A DNA stretch of 5,460 nt from NCBI GenBank assembly GCA_002493395.1, contig DKYS01000095.1, positions 1-5,460 on the forward strand, read 5' to 3'. Below the pieces are notes generated by a model, which was not told the DNA's origin, ran no database searches, and saw only the letters and a list, made by a program, of their open reading frames with translations. The DNA comes from Turicibacter sp. UBA7094 (GTDB lineage Bacteria; Bacillota_I; Bacilli_A; MOL361; Turicibacteraceae). The stretch's first letter is position 1. Every line of letters starts with the position of its first letter. The translations under genes were made by a program, and so were the position numbers. Shown one piece after another: positions 1-5,375 of the stretch.

Positions 1-42
1 CCATCCTGCAAAGCAGGTATCTTCAATAGATGGGGTAATAGG
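1..42 (+). repeat. Diverged hairpin-repeat unit at the window edge
   Basis: Outer stem CCATC (1-5) pairs with GATGG (29-33). The inner hairpin is CTGC-AAA-GCAG (6-16). A one-sided 12-base bulge (17-28) separates the inner hairpin from the 3' outer stem. This is the same plan and the same bulge length as the units at 5044-5318. Over the 18 bases from 18 to 35 it matches the bulge plus 3' stem of the 5265-5318 unit at about 12 positions. It lies in the same orientation relative to rpn as those units. The outer side is cut by the window, so only one unit is visible. Confidence 0.5.
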
Positions 43-760
43 TCGATTGGATGTACGAGCCACAACAGATAAAGGCGAACATATCAACATTGAAATTCAA
101 CTCGATAATAAATACAATATGATTAAACGCAGTCTTTATTATTGGAGTAAATTATACGAAGGTCAGTTAGAGAGTGGGAATGACTATCAAAAGTTAGCAC
201 GAACGATTTGTATTAATCTGATTGATTTTAATTTATTAAATCACGACAAGTTTCATAGTGTTTATCGCTTAAAAGATTGTGAAACACATGAAGAGTTAAC
301 AGATATCATTGAACTACACTTCATTGAACTAAAGAAAATGAAGCATGTGAAACACGCAGAAGAAGTAGAAAGTAAGCTAGAAGCATGGTTACATTTTATC
401 AATCAACCAGACAGTGAATTAGTCAGAGAATTAGAAGCTGTTGAATCCGAAATCAAATCAGCTAAAGCGGAGTTAATCCGATTAAGTGGGAATAAAGAGG
501 AGAGAGAATTATTTGAAAAACGTAGACAAGCGATGCTAGATGAAGTGAGCGCTTTAGCCTTTGCGGAAGAAAAAGGAATTCAGAAGGGACTAGAACAAGG
601 ATTGGAACAGGGGTTAGAACTAGGATTAGAACAAGGAGCAAAAAAAGAGAAAATTGAAATTGCGAAAACCGCAATTGAAAATGGATTGGATAATGAAATG
701 ATTATTAAATTAACTGGATTATCTTTAGAAGAAGTAGAAGCTATGAGAACAAAAATGTAG
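2..760 (+). CDS. Rpn family PD-(D/E)XK nuclease / putative transposase, 5'-partial
   Basis: The frame is open from base 2, so the start lies outside the window; the TTG at 47 falls inside conserved core and is not a believable start. Seen: counting from that TTG, the nuclease core GRLDV (Asp2) is followed by the ExQ variant EIQ (Glu16, Gln18), then RSLYYWSKLYEGQL and RTICINLIDF, which are typical of the PDDEXK_2 / Rpn family. The family is known for DNA nucleases that promote recombination, and some members have anti-phage roles. A charged helical middle leads to four tandem GLEQ-type repeats (bases 587-634) and a C-terminal motif, TGLSLEEVEAMR. It is clearly a paralogue of the minus-strand gene at 4264. 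Conserved core starts near IGRLDV (base 38). The residues before it come from a hairpin-like sequence resembling the repeats at 5044-5460, so the gene may be interrupted here too. Confidence 0.85.
   Translation, partial: HPAKQVSSIDGVIGRLDVRATTDKGEHINIEIQLDNKYNMIKRSLYYWSKLYEGQLESGNDYQKLARTICINLIDFNLLNHDKFHSVYRLKDCETHEELTDIIELHFIELKKMKHVKHAEEVESKLEAWLHFINQPDSELVRELEAVESEIKSAKAELIRLSGNKEERELFEKRRQAMLDEVSALAFAEEKGIQKGLEQGLEQGLELGLEQGAKKEKIEIAKTAIENGLDNEMIIKLTGLSLEEVEAMRTKM
587..634 (+). repeat. Four tandem 12-bp repeats encoding GLEQ units
   Basis: Four consecutive 12-base units of the form GGATTAGAACAA (second unit with TTG and CAG, third ending in CTA) encode GLEQ, GLEQ, GLEL, GLEQ. They sit in the linker between the nuclease core and the C-terminal motif. 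The paralogue at 4264-5043 lacks them and has ARDEGKIERDLEIA at the same place. Near-identical 12-mers favour slippage, so copy number may vary between strains without shifting the frame. Confidence 0.8.
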
Positions 761-762
761 AA

Positions 763-1186
763 GGAATCCCATTAACGTTAAATAATTGGAGATTCAATCA
801 ATCTATGTTTAATGGTCATAGTTCACGGTTTCCCATGCTCATCCTCACCGCCTCTAAAGGAATTAAATATTATGATTTTAAATCTCGTAGAGACCCAAAA
901 TCACAGGCAACTTTTAACGCCAATGGCGGAATCTTTTCAGATGGGAGAACAACTAGAACCATAACATTTGACTATGTGTATGATTGTCGTAAAGACTTGA
1001 AAAAAGCCCTTTCACAAGAAAGAACTAATCGTCCAGAGAGACCGGATTGACATTTTTTTAAAATGGGAGCGACAAGACTTCTGGAAAGATGCTCTAGAAG
1101 ACCTCTGGTATCAAGCGAATACAAACCTATATAGAGCCGTATGGGTCCCACTAAATATTACTTATAATCGACATCATCAACGTTAA
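763..1186 (+). pseudogene. Unrecognised coding remnant with a frameshift
   Basis: I do not recognise this protein. One frame reads from about base 763 (EGIPLTLNNWRFNQ), through an ATG at 805, to a stop at 1048-1050. It has protein-like composition (KYYDFKSRRDPKSQ, ITFDYVYDCRKDL). The next frame is open from 1001 to a stop at 1184-1186 and is equally protein-like, rich in Trp, Tyr and Asp (KWERQDFWKDALEDLWYQAN, then LYRAVWVPLNITYN). The two frames overlap at 1001-1050, so a one-base insertion or two-base deletion there would explain the break; an A6 run (1000-1005) is one candidate site. No convincing ribosome site precedes 805 (GGAG at 788 is 13 bases away), and the frame abuts the rpn stop, which suggests the 5' end is also lost. 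Two small overlapping genes are possible but less likely. Confidence 0.45.
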
Positions 1187-1247
1187 CGAATAAAGATTCG
1201 GAATCCATCATATTCATTTCAATATAAATAAGAAGAACAACCTATAA

Positions 1248-1298
1248 AAAAACCATTATCTCAACTCAGATTCATTCTGAACTCAGATAATGGTTTTT
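1248..1298 (+). terminator. Hairpin terminator, possibly bidirectional
   Basis: A 14-bp stem pairs 1248-1261 with 1285-1298 (AAAAACCATTATCT with AGATAATGGTTTTT). A second inner stem, TCAGA (1266-1270) with TCTGA (1276-1280), closes a 5-base loop. The right arm ends in a T run and the left begins with an A run, so it could end transcription from both directions. It would terminate readthrough from the rpn gene and the remnant before the zinc operon. Confidence 0.75.
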
Positions 1299-1300
1299 AT

Positions 1301-1465
1301 GTCATTCATCTTTACGGATGAGAATTTTATGGTGGAGATGGAATGTTTACGATGTCCGCTGTTAGATTTTTTATTTTCTAATGGGGGGTAAGATAGGGGA
1401 ATAGGAAAGATAATTTTATAGAACAATACATGAGTGAATGCACATATATTCAACTTAGATGAGAG
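1301..1465. other. Gene-free stretch upstream of the zinc operon promoter
   Basis: No coding frame with a ribosome site is visible here. It contains two weak inverted repeats: TCATC-TTTACG-GATGA at 1306-1321 and TTAGA with TCTAA at 1362-1381. It also holds a G-rich patch around 1383-1405. None is strong enough to call a riboswitch or attenuator. Confidence 0.4.
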
Positions 1466-1466
1466 T

Positions 1467-1487
1467 AGTTATCATTTGTATGAAACT
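1467..1487. promoter_or_regulatory. Imperfect inverted repeat over the promoter, candidate operator
   Basis: AGTT-A-TCAT (1467-1475) is mirrored by ATGA-AACT (1480-1487) around TTGT, with a single bulged A. It covers the -35 box and the start of the spacer, where a repressor would block polymerase. It does not match the Zur or AdcR consensus that I know, so control by zinc is inferred only from the operon's role. Confidence 0.3.
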
Positions 1488-1497
1488 GTGCTAAAAT
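1469..1497 (+). promoter_or_regulatory. Promoter of the zinc uptake operon (sigma-A type)
   Basis: A -35 box TTATCA (1469-1474) and a -10 box TAAAAT (1492-1497) are separated by exactly 17 bases, with 4 of 6 and 5 of 6 matches to consensus. Transcription would begin near 1504, giving a leader of about 35 bases. This is the best promoter between the upstream terminator and the first operon gene. Confidence 0.6.
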
Positions 1498-1525
1498 AGT
1501 CATAACATAAGTAAAGATTATTTTT

Positions 1526-1532
1526 AAGGAGG
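1526..1532 (+). promoter_or_regulatory. Strong ribosome binding site of the binding-protein gene
   Basis: AAGGAGG lies 6 bases before the ATG at 1539. It is the only full Shine-Dalgarno sequence in the operon and fixes the start of the first gene. Confidence 0.9.
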
Positions 1533-1538
1533 AGTTTT

Positions 1539-2555
1539 ATGAAAAAAAGAGGCCAACTAATTGCCTACTTAATCTGTTCACTTGTTTTATTAGTTGGGTG
1601 TGGAAGCACTCAGGAGATAGCGGATGAGACGGATAAAATAAAAGTTGTCACAACATTATTTCCCCAATATGATTTTACACGTGTGATTGGTGGGGATAAG
1701 GTAGATGTTTCATTATTGTTACCACTTGGAATGGATTCTCATTCCTATGAACCAACACCAGCGGATATCATTAATATTAATAAATCAGATTTATTTATTT
1801 ATACAGGAGAATCTATGGAGCCATGGGCGCATAGTATTATTGAGAGTGTTGATAATAACGATGTTTTAGTATTAGATGTTTCAAAAGGAGTTTCATTAAT
1901 TGCTCCAAATAGTACAGTGGATGATTCCGAGGAAGAACATGATCATGAATTAGAGGAAGAGCATAATCATGATGTGGTAGAGGGAGAGGATCATGAAGCG
2001 ACGGTGGAAGAACATTCTGATCATGATGGACATAACCATACGTATGATCCTCACCTTTGGACAAGTCCGAAAAATGCGATGATTATGGTTAATAACATTT
2101 TAGAGGCCTTATGCGAAGTCGATCCTGAAAATGCGGACTATTATCAGGAAAATGCGACGGCTTATTTAAATGAGTTAGAAGACTTAGATCATGAGTTTGA
2201 AGACATCGTAGCAAATGCAAAACGTCATACGATTTACCATGGTGGCCGATTTGCGATGCAATATTTAACGAATGAGTATGGAATTTCTTATGTGAGTGCT
2301 CCATTTGAAGCTGAACCAAGTGCTGCACTTGTGGCTCAAATGATTAAAGAAATGAAAGAGCAACAGATTCCCGTTATTTATTATGAAGAATTAGTTGATC
2401 CTAAAATTTCAACAATGATTAGTGAAGAAACGGGAGCCCAAATGTTATTATTACATTCGTGCCACAATGTTTCTAAAGAAGAGTTCGATAACGGAGTGAC
2501 TTATCTTTCTTTAATGAAACAAAATGCACAAAATTTACGAGTGGGACTGAATTAA
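1539..2555 (+). CDS. znuA: Zinc ABC transporter substrate-binding lipoprotein
   Basis: An extracellular metal-binding lipoprotein of the ZnuA/TroA (SBP_bac_9) family, 338 residues, anchored to the membrane and feeding the permease encoded downstream. Seen: a signal peptide with a positive start (MKKR) and lipobox LVGC, with the lipidated Cys at 21. The mature domain starts KVVTTLFPQYDF. Likely metal ligands are His68 (GMDSHSYEP), His172 (DPHLWTSP) and His234 (YHGGRFA). Between the first two ligands lies an acidic, His-rich loop (about 129-167, with nine His in 134-167), the usual mark of zinc rather than manganese specificity. The C-terminal lobe has YYEELVDPK and LHSCHNVSKEEF (from 305), as in a clostridial-type ZnuA subgroup. 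The start is fixed by the AAGGAGG 6 bases upstream. Residues 251-262 (YVSAPFEAEPSA) look shorter than the Cys-containing loop I would expect there. Manganese binding is less likely. Confidence 0.88.
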   Translation: MKKRGQLIAYLICSLVLLVGCGSTQEIADETDKIKVVTTLFPQYDFTRVIGGDKVDVSLLLPLGMDSHSYEPTPADIININKSDLFIYTGESMEPWAHSIIESVDNNDVLVLDVSKGVSLIAPNSTVDDSEEEHDHELEEEHNHDVVEGEDHEATVEEHSDHDGHNHTYDPHLWTSPKNAMIMVNNILEALCEVDPENADYYQENATAYLNELEDLDHEFEDIVANAKRHTIYHGGRFAMQYLTNEYGISYVSAPFEAEPSAALVAQMIKEMKEQQIPVIYYEELVDPKISTMISEETGAQMLLLHSCHNVSKEEFDNGVTYLSLMKQNAQNLRVGLN

Positions 2556-2556
2556 T

Positions 2557-3267
2557 ATGGCAATTTTATCGTGTAAAAATTTAAATGTTCAATACGACAA
2601 TCAGGTGGCGTTAAAAGACGTTAACTTTGATTTAGAAGACGGGGATTATTTATGCATTATTGGGGATAACGGATCTGGGAAAAGTACATTGATGAAATCT
2701 ATTCTCGGATTGGTGACACCGAAGTCTGGCTCTATCCAATATGGGGCCCAATTAAAAAACCACGACATTGGTTATCTTCCACAACAGACCATTGTTCAAC
2801 GAGATTTTCCCGCTTCTGTGTACGAAGTTGTTTTATCGGGATGCCTCAATAAACGGGGGTGGCGTCCGTTCTATTCTAAAGAAGAAAAACAACGTGCCAT
2901 TAATAATTTAAAGAAATTAAAGATTGAGCATTTAAAAAATAAATGTTATCGTGATTTATCGGGAGGGCAACAGCAGCGGGTGTTAATTGCCCGTGCGTTG
3001 TGTGCATCGGAAAAAATCTTATTGTTGGACGAGCCAGTTACTGGTCTTGATCCGGTGACAACGAAGCATTTATATGACATTATTGAAGAGTTGAATCGGG
3101 ATTATAAGATGAGTATTATTATGGTAACGCATGATATGAATAGTGGACTCGAGCATGCGACGAAGATTTTAAGATTAAATAAAGAAGTTGTATTTTATGG
3201 GACACCGGATGAGTATTTGTGTTTTACGAATTCGTGCCATCATATAGGAGCGGTAAAACATGGTTAG
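2557..3267 (+). CDS. znuC: Zinc ABC transporter ATP-binding protein
   Basis: The cytoplasmic ATPase that powers metal import; 236 residues, usual for ZnuC/AdcC/MntB-type subunits. Seen in order: Walker A GDNGSGKST (36-44), Q-loop Gln76 (YLPQQ), ABC signature LSGGQ (134-138), Walker B ILLLDE (154-159, catalytic Glu159), D-loop GLD (163-165) and switch His192 (VTHD). All catalytic motifs are intact. The ATG lies one base after the stop of the binding-protein gene and has only a weak ribosome site (GTGGGA about 10 bases upstream), so translation is probably coupled to the gene before. The permease gene overlaps its 3' end by 8 bases. The family also includes manganese and iron ATPases; zinc is assigned from the His-rich binding protein next door. 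Confidence 0.9.
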   Translation: MAILSCKNLNVQYDNQVALKDVNFDLEDGDYLCIIGDNGSGKSTLMKSILGLVTPKSGSIQYGAQLKNHDIGYLPQQTIVQRDFPASVYEVVLSGCLNKRGWRPFYSKEEKQRAINNLKKLKIEHLKNKCYRDLSGGQQQRVLIARALCASEKILLLDEPVTGLDPVTTKHLYDIIEELNRDYKMSIIMVTHDMNSGLEHATKILRLNKEVVFYGTPDEYLCFTNSCHHIGAVKHG

Positions 3268-4081
3268 TATTTGGCAAGAAATGTTTTCTTATAGTTTTAT
3301 GGTTCGCGCTGTATTAGTCGGTAGTGCCGTCTCGTTATGCGCGGCCTTACTCGGGGTTAGTTTAGTTTTAAAGCGATATTCAATGATTGGGGATGGGTTA
3401 TCTCACGTAGGTTTCGGGGCACTTTCTATTGCGATGGCTATGAACCTTGCCCCGTTAAAGATAGCTGTCCCAGTTGTTGTTATTGCGGCCTTTTTCTTAT
3501 TGCGAATCTCCCAAAATAGTAAAATTAAGGGAGATGCGGCTATCGGCTTGATTTCAAGTAGTGCGATTGCGATTGGGGTAACGGTTACCTCGTTAACGAG
3601 TGGATTAAATGCAGATATTAACAGTTACATGTTTGGGAGTGTCCTTGCGATGACTTCTAGCGATGTAAAGATAAGCATTGTTCTTTCAGTAATTGTGTTT
3701 TTGTTGTTTCTCATTTGTTACGATCGTATTTTTGCGACCACGTTTGATGAGAGTTTTGCGAAGGCAACAGGGGTTAATGTAGAGGTCTATAATATGTTAA
3801 TTGCCTTTTTAACCGCCATTACGATTGTACTTGGAATGAGAATTATGGGAACGATGCTTATTTCTAGTTTAATTATTTTTCCAGCTCTAACGTCGATGCG
3901 AATTTTTAATAGTTTTAAACGTGTCATGATATCATCAGGAATTATTTCAGTCGTTTGTTTCTTTGTTGGAATGACAGTTTCTTTCTTGTATTCAACGCCA
4001 GCTGGAGCAAGTGTCGTGCTAGTAAATGCGGCAGTATTCCTTCTATTTAGTATTATCGGATTAGTGATTCGCCGTCGATAA
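3260..4081 (+). CDS. znuB: Zinc ABC transporter permease
   Basis: An integral membrane permease of the ABC-3 family (ZnuB/TroC/MntC type), 273 residues, forming the channel through which the ATPase moves the metal. Seen: a long hydrophobic protein with roughly eight membrane segments, the first near 15-37. It carries the family motif RYSMIGDGLSHVGFGALS (39-56, equivalent to the GDALSH of relatives), GDAAIGLISSSAIAIGV, MGTMLISSLIIFPAL (near 200) and STPAGASVVL close to the end. It finishes with the basic tail RRR. The ATG overlaps the last 8 bases of the ATPase gene and has GGAG (3247-3250) 9 bases upstream. The stop codon lies at the foot of the terminator hairpin, so this is the last gene of the operon. 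No regulator or second permease is present. Confidence 0.9.
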   Translation: MVSIWQEMFSYSFMVRAVLVGSAVSLCAALLGVSLVLKRYSMIGDGLSHVGFGALSIAMAMNLAPLKIAVPVVVIAAFFLLRISQNSKIKGDAAIGLISSSAIAIGVTVTSLTSGLNADINSYMFGSVLAMTSSDVKISIVLSVIVFLLFLICYDRIFATTFDESFAKATGVNVEVYNMLIAFLTAITIVLGMRIMGTMLISSLIIFPALTSMRIFNSFKRVMISSGIISVVCFFVGMTVSFLYSTPAGASVVLVNAAVFLLFSIIGLVIRRR

Positions 4082-4110
4082 AAAGTTGTCTTATGCCAAG
4101 ACAACTTTTT
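4080..4110 (+). terminator. Intrinsic terminator of the zinc operon
   Basis: A perfect 13-bp stem (4080-4092 with 4098-4110, core AGTTGTCTT with AAGACAACT) encloses a 5-base loop, ATGCC, and runs into T4-6. The left arm includes the last two bases of the permease stop codon. Its A and T runs are symmetrical, so it could also act against minus-strand readthrough. Confidence 0.9.
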
Positions 4111-4186
4111 TATTGCCCGTGAATAGTTTTTTCAGTGGGAGAGGGAGGTAGTTCGTAAACAGCAAATAGCTTTTTAAAAGAATACG

Positions 4187-4210
4187 AAAAGGGCAGCCAA
4201 ATGGCTACCC
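4187..4210 (-). terminator. Intrinsic terminator of the minus-strand rpn gene
   Basis: Reading the minus strand, GGGTAGCC (4210-4203), loop ATTT, and GGCTGCCC (4198-4191) form an 8-bp stem, followed by TTTT. The one non-Watson-Crick pair is U-G on the minus-strand RNA but would be a C-A mismatch on the plus strand, so the hairpin is built for the minus strand. It lies about 55 bases after the rpn stop. Confidence 0.75.
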
Positions 4211-4263
4211 TGAGAAGGTCAAACTGAAAAACGTGGACAATCGTTTACTTATTGGTGAATCAT

Positions 4264-5094
4264 TTATTTAGTTGAACGTTTTCGTAATTGTTGGACGGTG
4301 TTTAAAGGTAATCCTGTTTTTAGCGAGATGGTTTCATCATCTAAGACATCTAAAAGATTCGTGGCAATTTCTAAATCTCGTTCTATTTTTCCTTCATCTC
4401 GTGCAGTTTGTAGGCGACTCGTCTCATCAAGTAAAGCCTTTAAACGGATTTCATAGTATAAACGAAATTGCTCATTACAACTTAAGACGAGCAGTTCATC
4501 TTTTGCCTCGCGAATGGTTTCATCCTGACGTGCCAACTCATAGCTGACTTGACTTTCGGGATGTTTAATAAATTCAAGCCACGCTTCTAACTGGGTCTTA
4601 ATTTCAGTTGCCTGTTTTATGTTTTTTATTTTATTGAGTTCAATAAAATGAAGTTCGAATAGGTCACTTAATATTTCATTTCGATCGCGTTCTTTTAAAA
4701 CGTAACAGCTATGGTATTCAGGTGTATCAAGTAAATCAAAGTCTAAGAGGTTAATACAAATCGTTCGTTCTAATTTTTGATATGGGTTTCCATCTTGAAG
4801 TTGTCCAGAAAACAAGCGACTCCAATAAAATAAACTGCGTTCAACCATATTCTTTTCATCTGTGACTTGAACTTCAACGTTAATCAATTCACCCTTATTG
4901 GTAGTTGCTAAAATATCTAGGGCACCGAGTTTATCATCTTTATATTGTTTATCGAGTGTTCGATCCTTAAAAGTAATCGAAGTAATCGGTTCATCCGGCA
5001 TTAAAACAGCATTTAAAAATGAGATTAACAATTCCGGCTTTTTAAGCCCTAGTAATTGGGGACTGTTCACTACGTTCACTGCTAGGTGACCCAA
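4264..5094 (-). CDS. Rpn family PD-(D/E)XK nuclease / putative transposase, 5' end interrupted by repeats
   Basis: Genuine Rpn-family sequence runs from KKPELLISFLNAVL (base 5043) to the stop at 4264. Numbering from the TTG at 5094, the nuclease core has D60 (GALDI), E74 and Q76 (EVQ). It is followed by RSLFYWSRLFSGQL and RTICINLLDFDLL, with a C-terminal TGLPLNTVQQLRKR. It is a paralogue of the plus-strand gene at the left edge but lacks the GLEQ repeats. The first 17 residues from the TTG (MGHLAVNV and on) are only translated repeat unit 5044-5092 and have no ribosome site. The authentic N-terminus appears to lie upstream in two pieces, 5159-5209 and 5319-5371, split off by inserted hairpin repeats. 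Joining the pieces would give about 291 residues, normal for the family. As it stands this is probably a pseudogene, unless the inserts are removed or skipped. Confidence 0.75.
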   Translation of the reverse strand: MGHLAVNVVNSPQLLGLKKPELLISFLNAVLMPDEPITSITFKDRTLDKQYKDDKLGALDILATTNKGELINVEVQVTDEKNMVERSLFYWSRLFSGQLQDGNPYQKLERTICINLLDFDLLDTPEYHSCYVLKERDRNEILSDLFELHFIELNKIKNIKQATEIKTQLEAWLEFIKHPESQVSYELARQDETIREAKDELLVLSCNEQFRLYYEIRLKALLDETSRLQTARDEGKIERDLEIATNLLDVLDDETISLKTGLPLNTVQQLRKRSTK

Positions 5095-5128
5095 GCCCTA
5101 CCAGTTGAGGATAGCCACGATGTCAATC
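5039..5128. repeat. 90-bp direct repeat, copy A (copy B at 5371-5460)
   Basis: Bases 5039-5128 and 5371-5460 align without gaps with five mismatches (about 94% identical). Identity begins at a T5 run and continues to the window end, so copy B may extend further. The shared block contains a whole unit 1/5 and the first part of unit 2/6. This shows that the two-unit composite is itself the repeated element. Confidence 0.85.
5044..5092 (-). repeat. Hairpin-repeat unit 1 (49 bp)
   Basis: Reading the minus strand: GGGTCA, outer stem CCTAG paired with CTAGG, and a 12-base bulge AGTCCCCAATTA before the 3' stem, ending GGCTT. Unlike the other units, its inner segment is not a hairpin but a direct repeat, AGTGAAC-GT-AGTGAAC. 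It joins unit 2 directly. Together they form a 115-bp insert between the rpn codons for FGN and KKPEL. Confidence 0.7.
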
Positions 5129-5158
5129 AAAGATTGCCCCACGTGGCGCAGGGAACCC
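5093..5158 (-). repeat. Hairpin-repeat unit 2 (66 bp)
   Basis: Minus strand: GGGTTC, outer stem CCCTGC with GTAGGG (one G-U pair) and inner stem GCCACG with CGTGGC. The inner loop holds a nested hairpin CAATC-TTT-GATTG. The 12-base bulge is TATCCTCAACTG, and the unit ends CTT. It is the longest unit in the set. Confidence 0.75.
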
Positions 5159-5209
5159 GTTTCCAAACAACCCCTTGAACACAAAGTCCATGGTCGGCGG
5201 TAATAACAC
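5159..5209 (-). pseudogene. Displaced N-terminal piece of the rpn gene (VLLPPTMDFVFKGLFGN)
   Basis: On the minus strand this reads V, then LLPPTMDFVFKGLFGN, which is the N-terminal signature of Rpn-family proteins (PPTxDFVFKxLFGN) and normally precedes LLISFLNAVL directly. The LLISFLN part instead begins 115 bases further on, after two repeat units. An in-frame ATG at 5191 exists but has no clear ribosome site. The frame runs into a TGA within the repeat. This is the main evidence that the repeats are insertions into the gene and not its natural upstream region. Confidence 0.7.
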
Positions 5210-5215
5210 AGGTCC

Positions 5216-5264
5216 ATTCCCTACTGGTGGAGGAAACATTTACTTCGTAAATGGTAGGGGACCC
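5216..5264 (-). repeat. Hairpin-repeat unit 3 (49 bp)
   Basis: Minus strand: GGGTC, outer stem CCCTAC with GTAGGG, perfect inner hairpin CATTTAC-GAA-GTAAATG, and 12-base bulge TTTCCTCCACCA, ending AAT. It forms a tandem pair with unit 4; the pair splits the rpn N-terminal coding sequence between GAGED and VLLPP. Confidence 0.8.
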
Positions 5265-5318
5265 ATTCCCTACCAACGGAGGATAGCTATGGGCTTTGCT
5301 ACATAGCGTAGGGGACCC
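5265..5318 (-). repeat. Hairpin-repeat unit 4 (54 bp)
   Basis: Minus strand: GGGTC, outer stem CCCTAC with GTAGGG, inner stem GCTATG with CATAGC around a 10-base loop, and 12-base bulge TATCCTCCGTTG, ending AAT. It has the same plan as unit 3 with an entirely different inner stem sequence. Confidence 0.8.
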
Positions 5319-5371
5319 ACGTCTTCTCCAGCTCCCTTCAATTGTTTCACTAATTCATCTAAATTTATCAT
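5319..5371 (-). pseudogene. Probable first piece of the rpn gene (MINLDELVKQLKGAGED)
   Basis: From an ATG at 5371-5369 the minus strand reads MINLDELVKQLKGAGED in 17 codons and then enters repeat unit 5265-5318, where the frame stops at 5270. The strongly coding-like composition contrasts with the repeats on both sides. Joining it to VLLPPTMDFVFKG at 5209 keeps the frame. The only possible ribosome site is a weak AGGG inside the adjacent repeat, and the A of the ATG belongs to the repeat's flanking A run. It could instead be an unrelated fragment. Confidence 0.45.
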
Positions 5372-5375
5372 TTTT

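Noticed and set aside
462..674. Minus-strand open frame under the rpn gene (70 codons, Leu/Val-rich)
   Set aside because: It is antisense to the GLEQ repeats and the conserved rpn core, with no ribosome site; its low-complexity composition comes from the repeat.
1187..1200. Small hairpin CGAAT-AAAG-ATTCG after the remnant
   Set aside because: Only five pairs with no T run; the strong terminator 50 bases downstream explains transcription ending.
1383..1405. G-rich patch (GGGGGG and GGGG runs) as a G-quadruplex or regulatory element
   Set aside because: It lacks four regularly spaced G-runs, and there is no other sign of regulation at that position.
1837..2328. Two His/Leu-rich minus-strand frames under the binding-protein gene
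   Set aside because: Both are shadows of znuA; the His richness is a mirror of GAT/CAT codons in the His-rich loop region.
1539..4081. Manganese or iron uptake operon instead of zinc
   Set aside because: The binding protein has an acidic His-rich loop with nine His residues between its first two ligands, a zinc-type feature normally missing from manganese-binding relatives such as PsaA.
3787..4104. Minus-strand open frame of 105 codons under the permease gene
   Set aside because: It is antisense to a well-conserved membrane protein, starts inside the operon terminator and has no domain signature.
5120..5203. Plus-strand 27-codon frame (MSIKDCPTWRREPV and on) preceded by TTGAGG, starting inside a repeat
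   Set aside because: It spans repeat unit 2 and the antisense of the displaced rpn piece, so it mixes unrelated sequences. The SD-like bases are part of the conserved 12-base bulge, seen on the other strand.
5278..5309. GGAGGA followed by ATG GGC TTT GCT ACA TAG on the plus strand, a five-residue frame with a good ribosome site
   Set aside because: The ATG and stop lie in the variable inner stem of unit 4 and are absent from the other units, so this is a by-product of the hairpin sequence.
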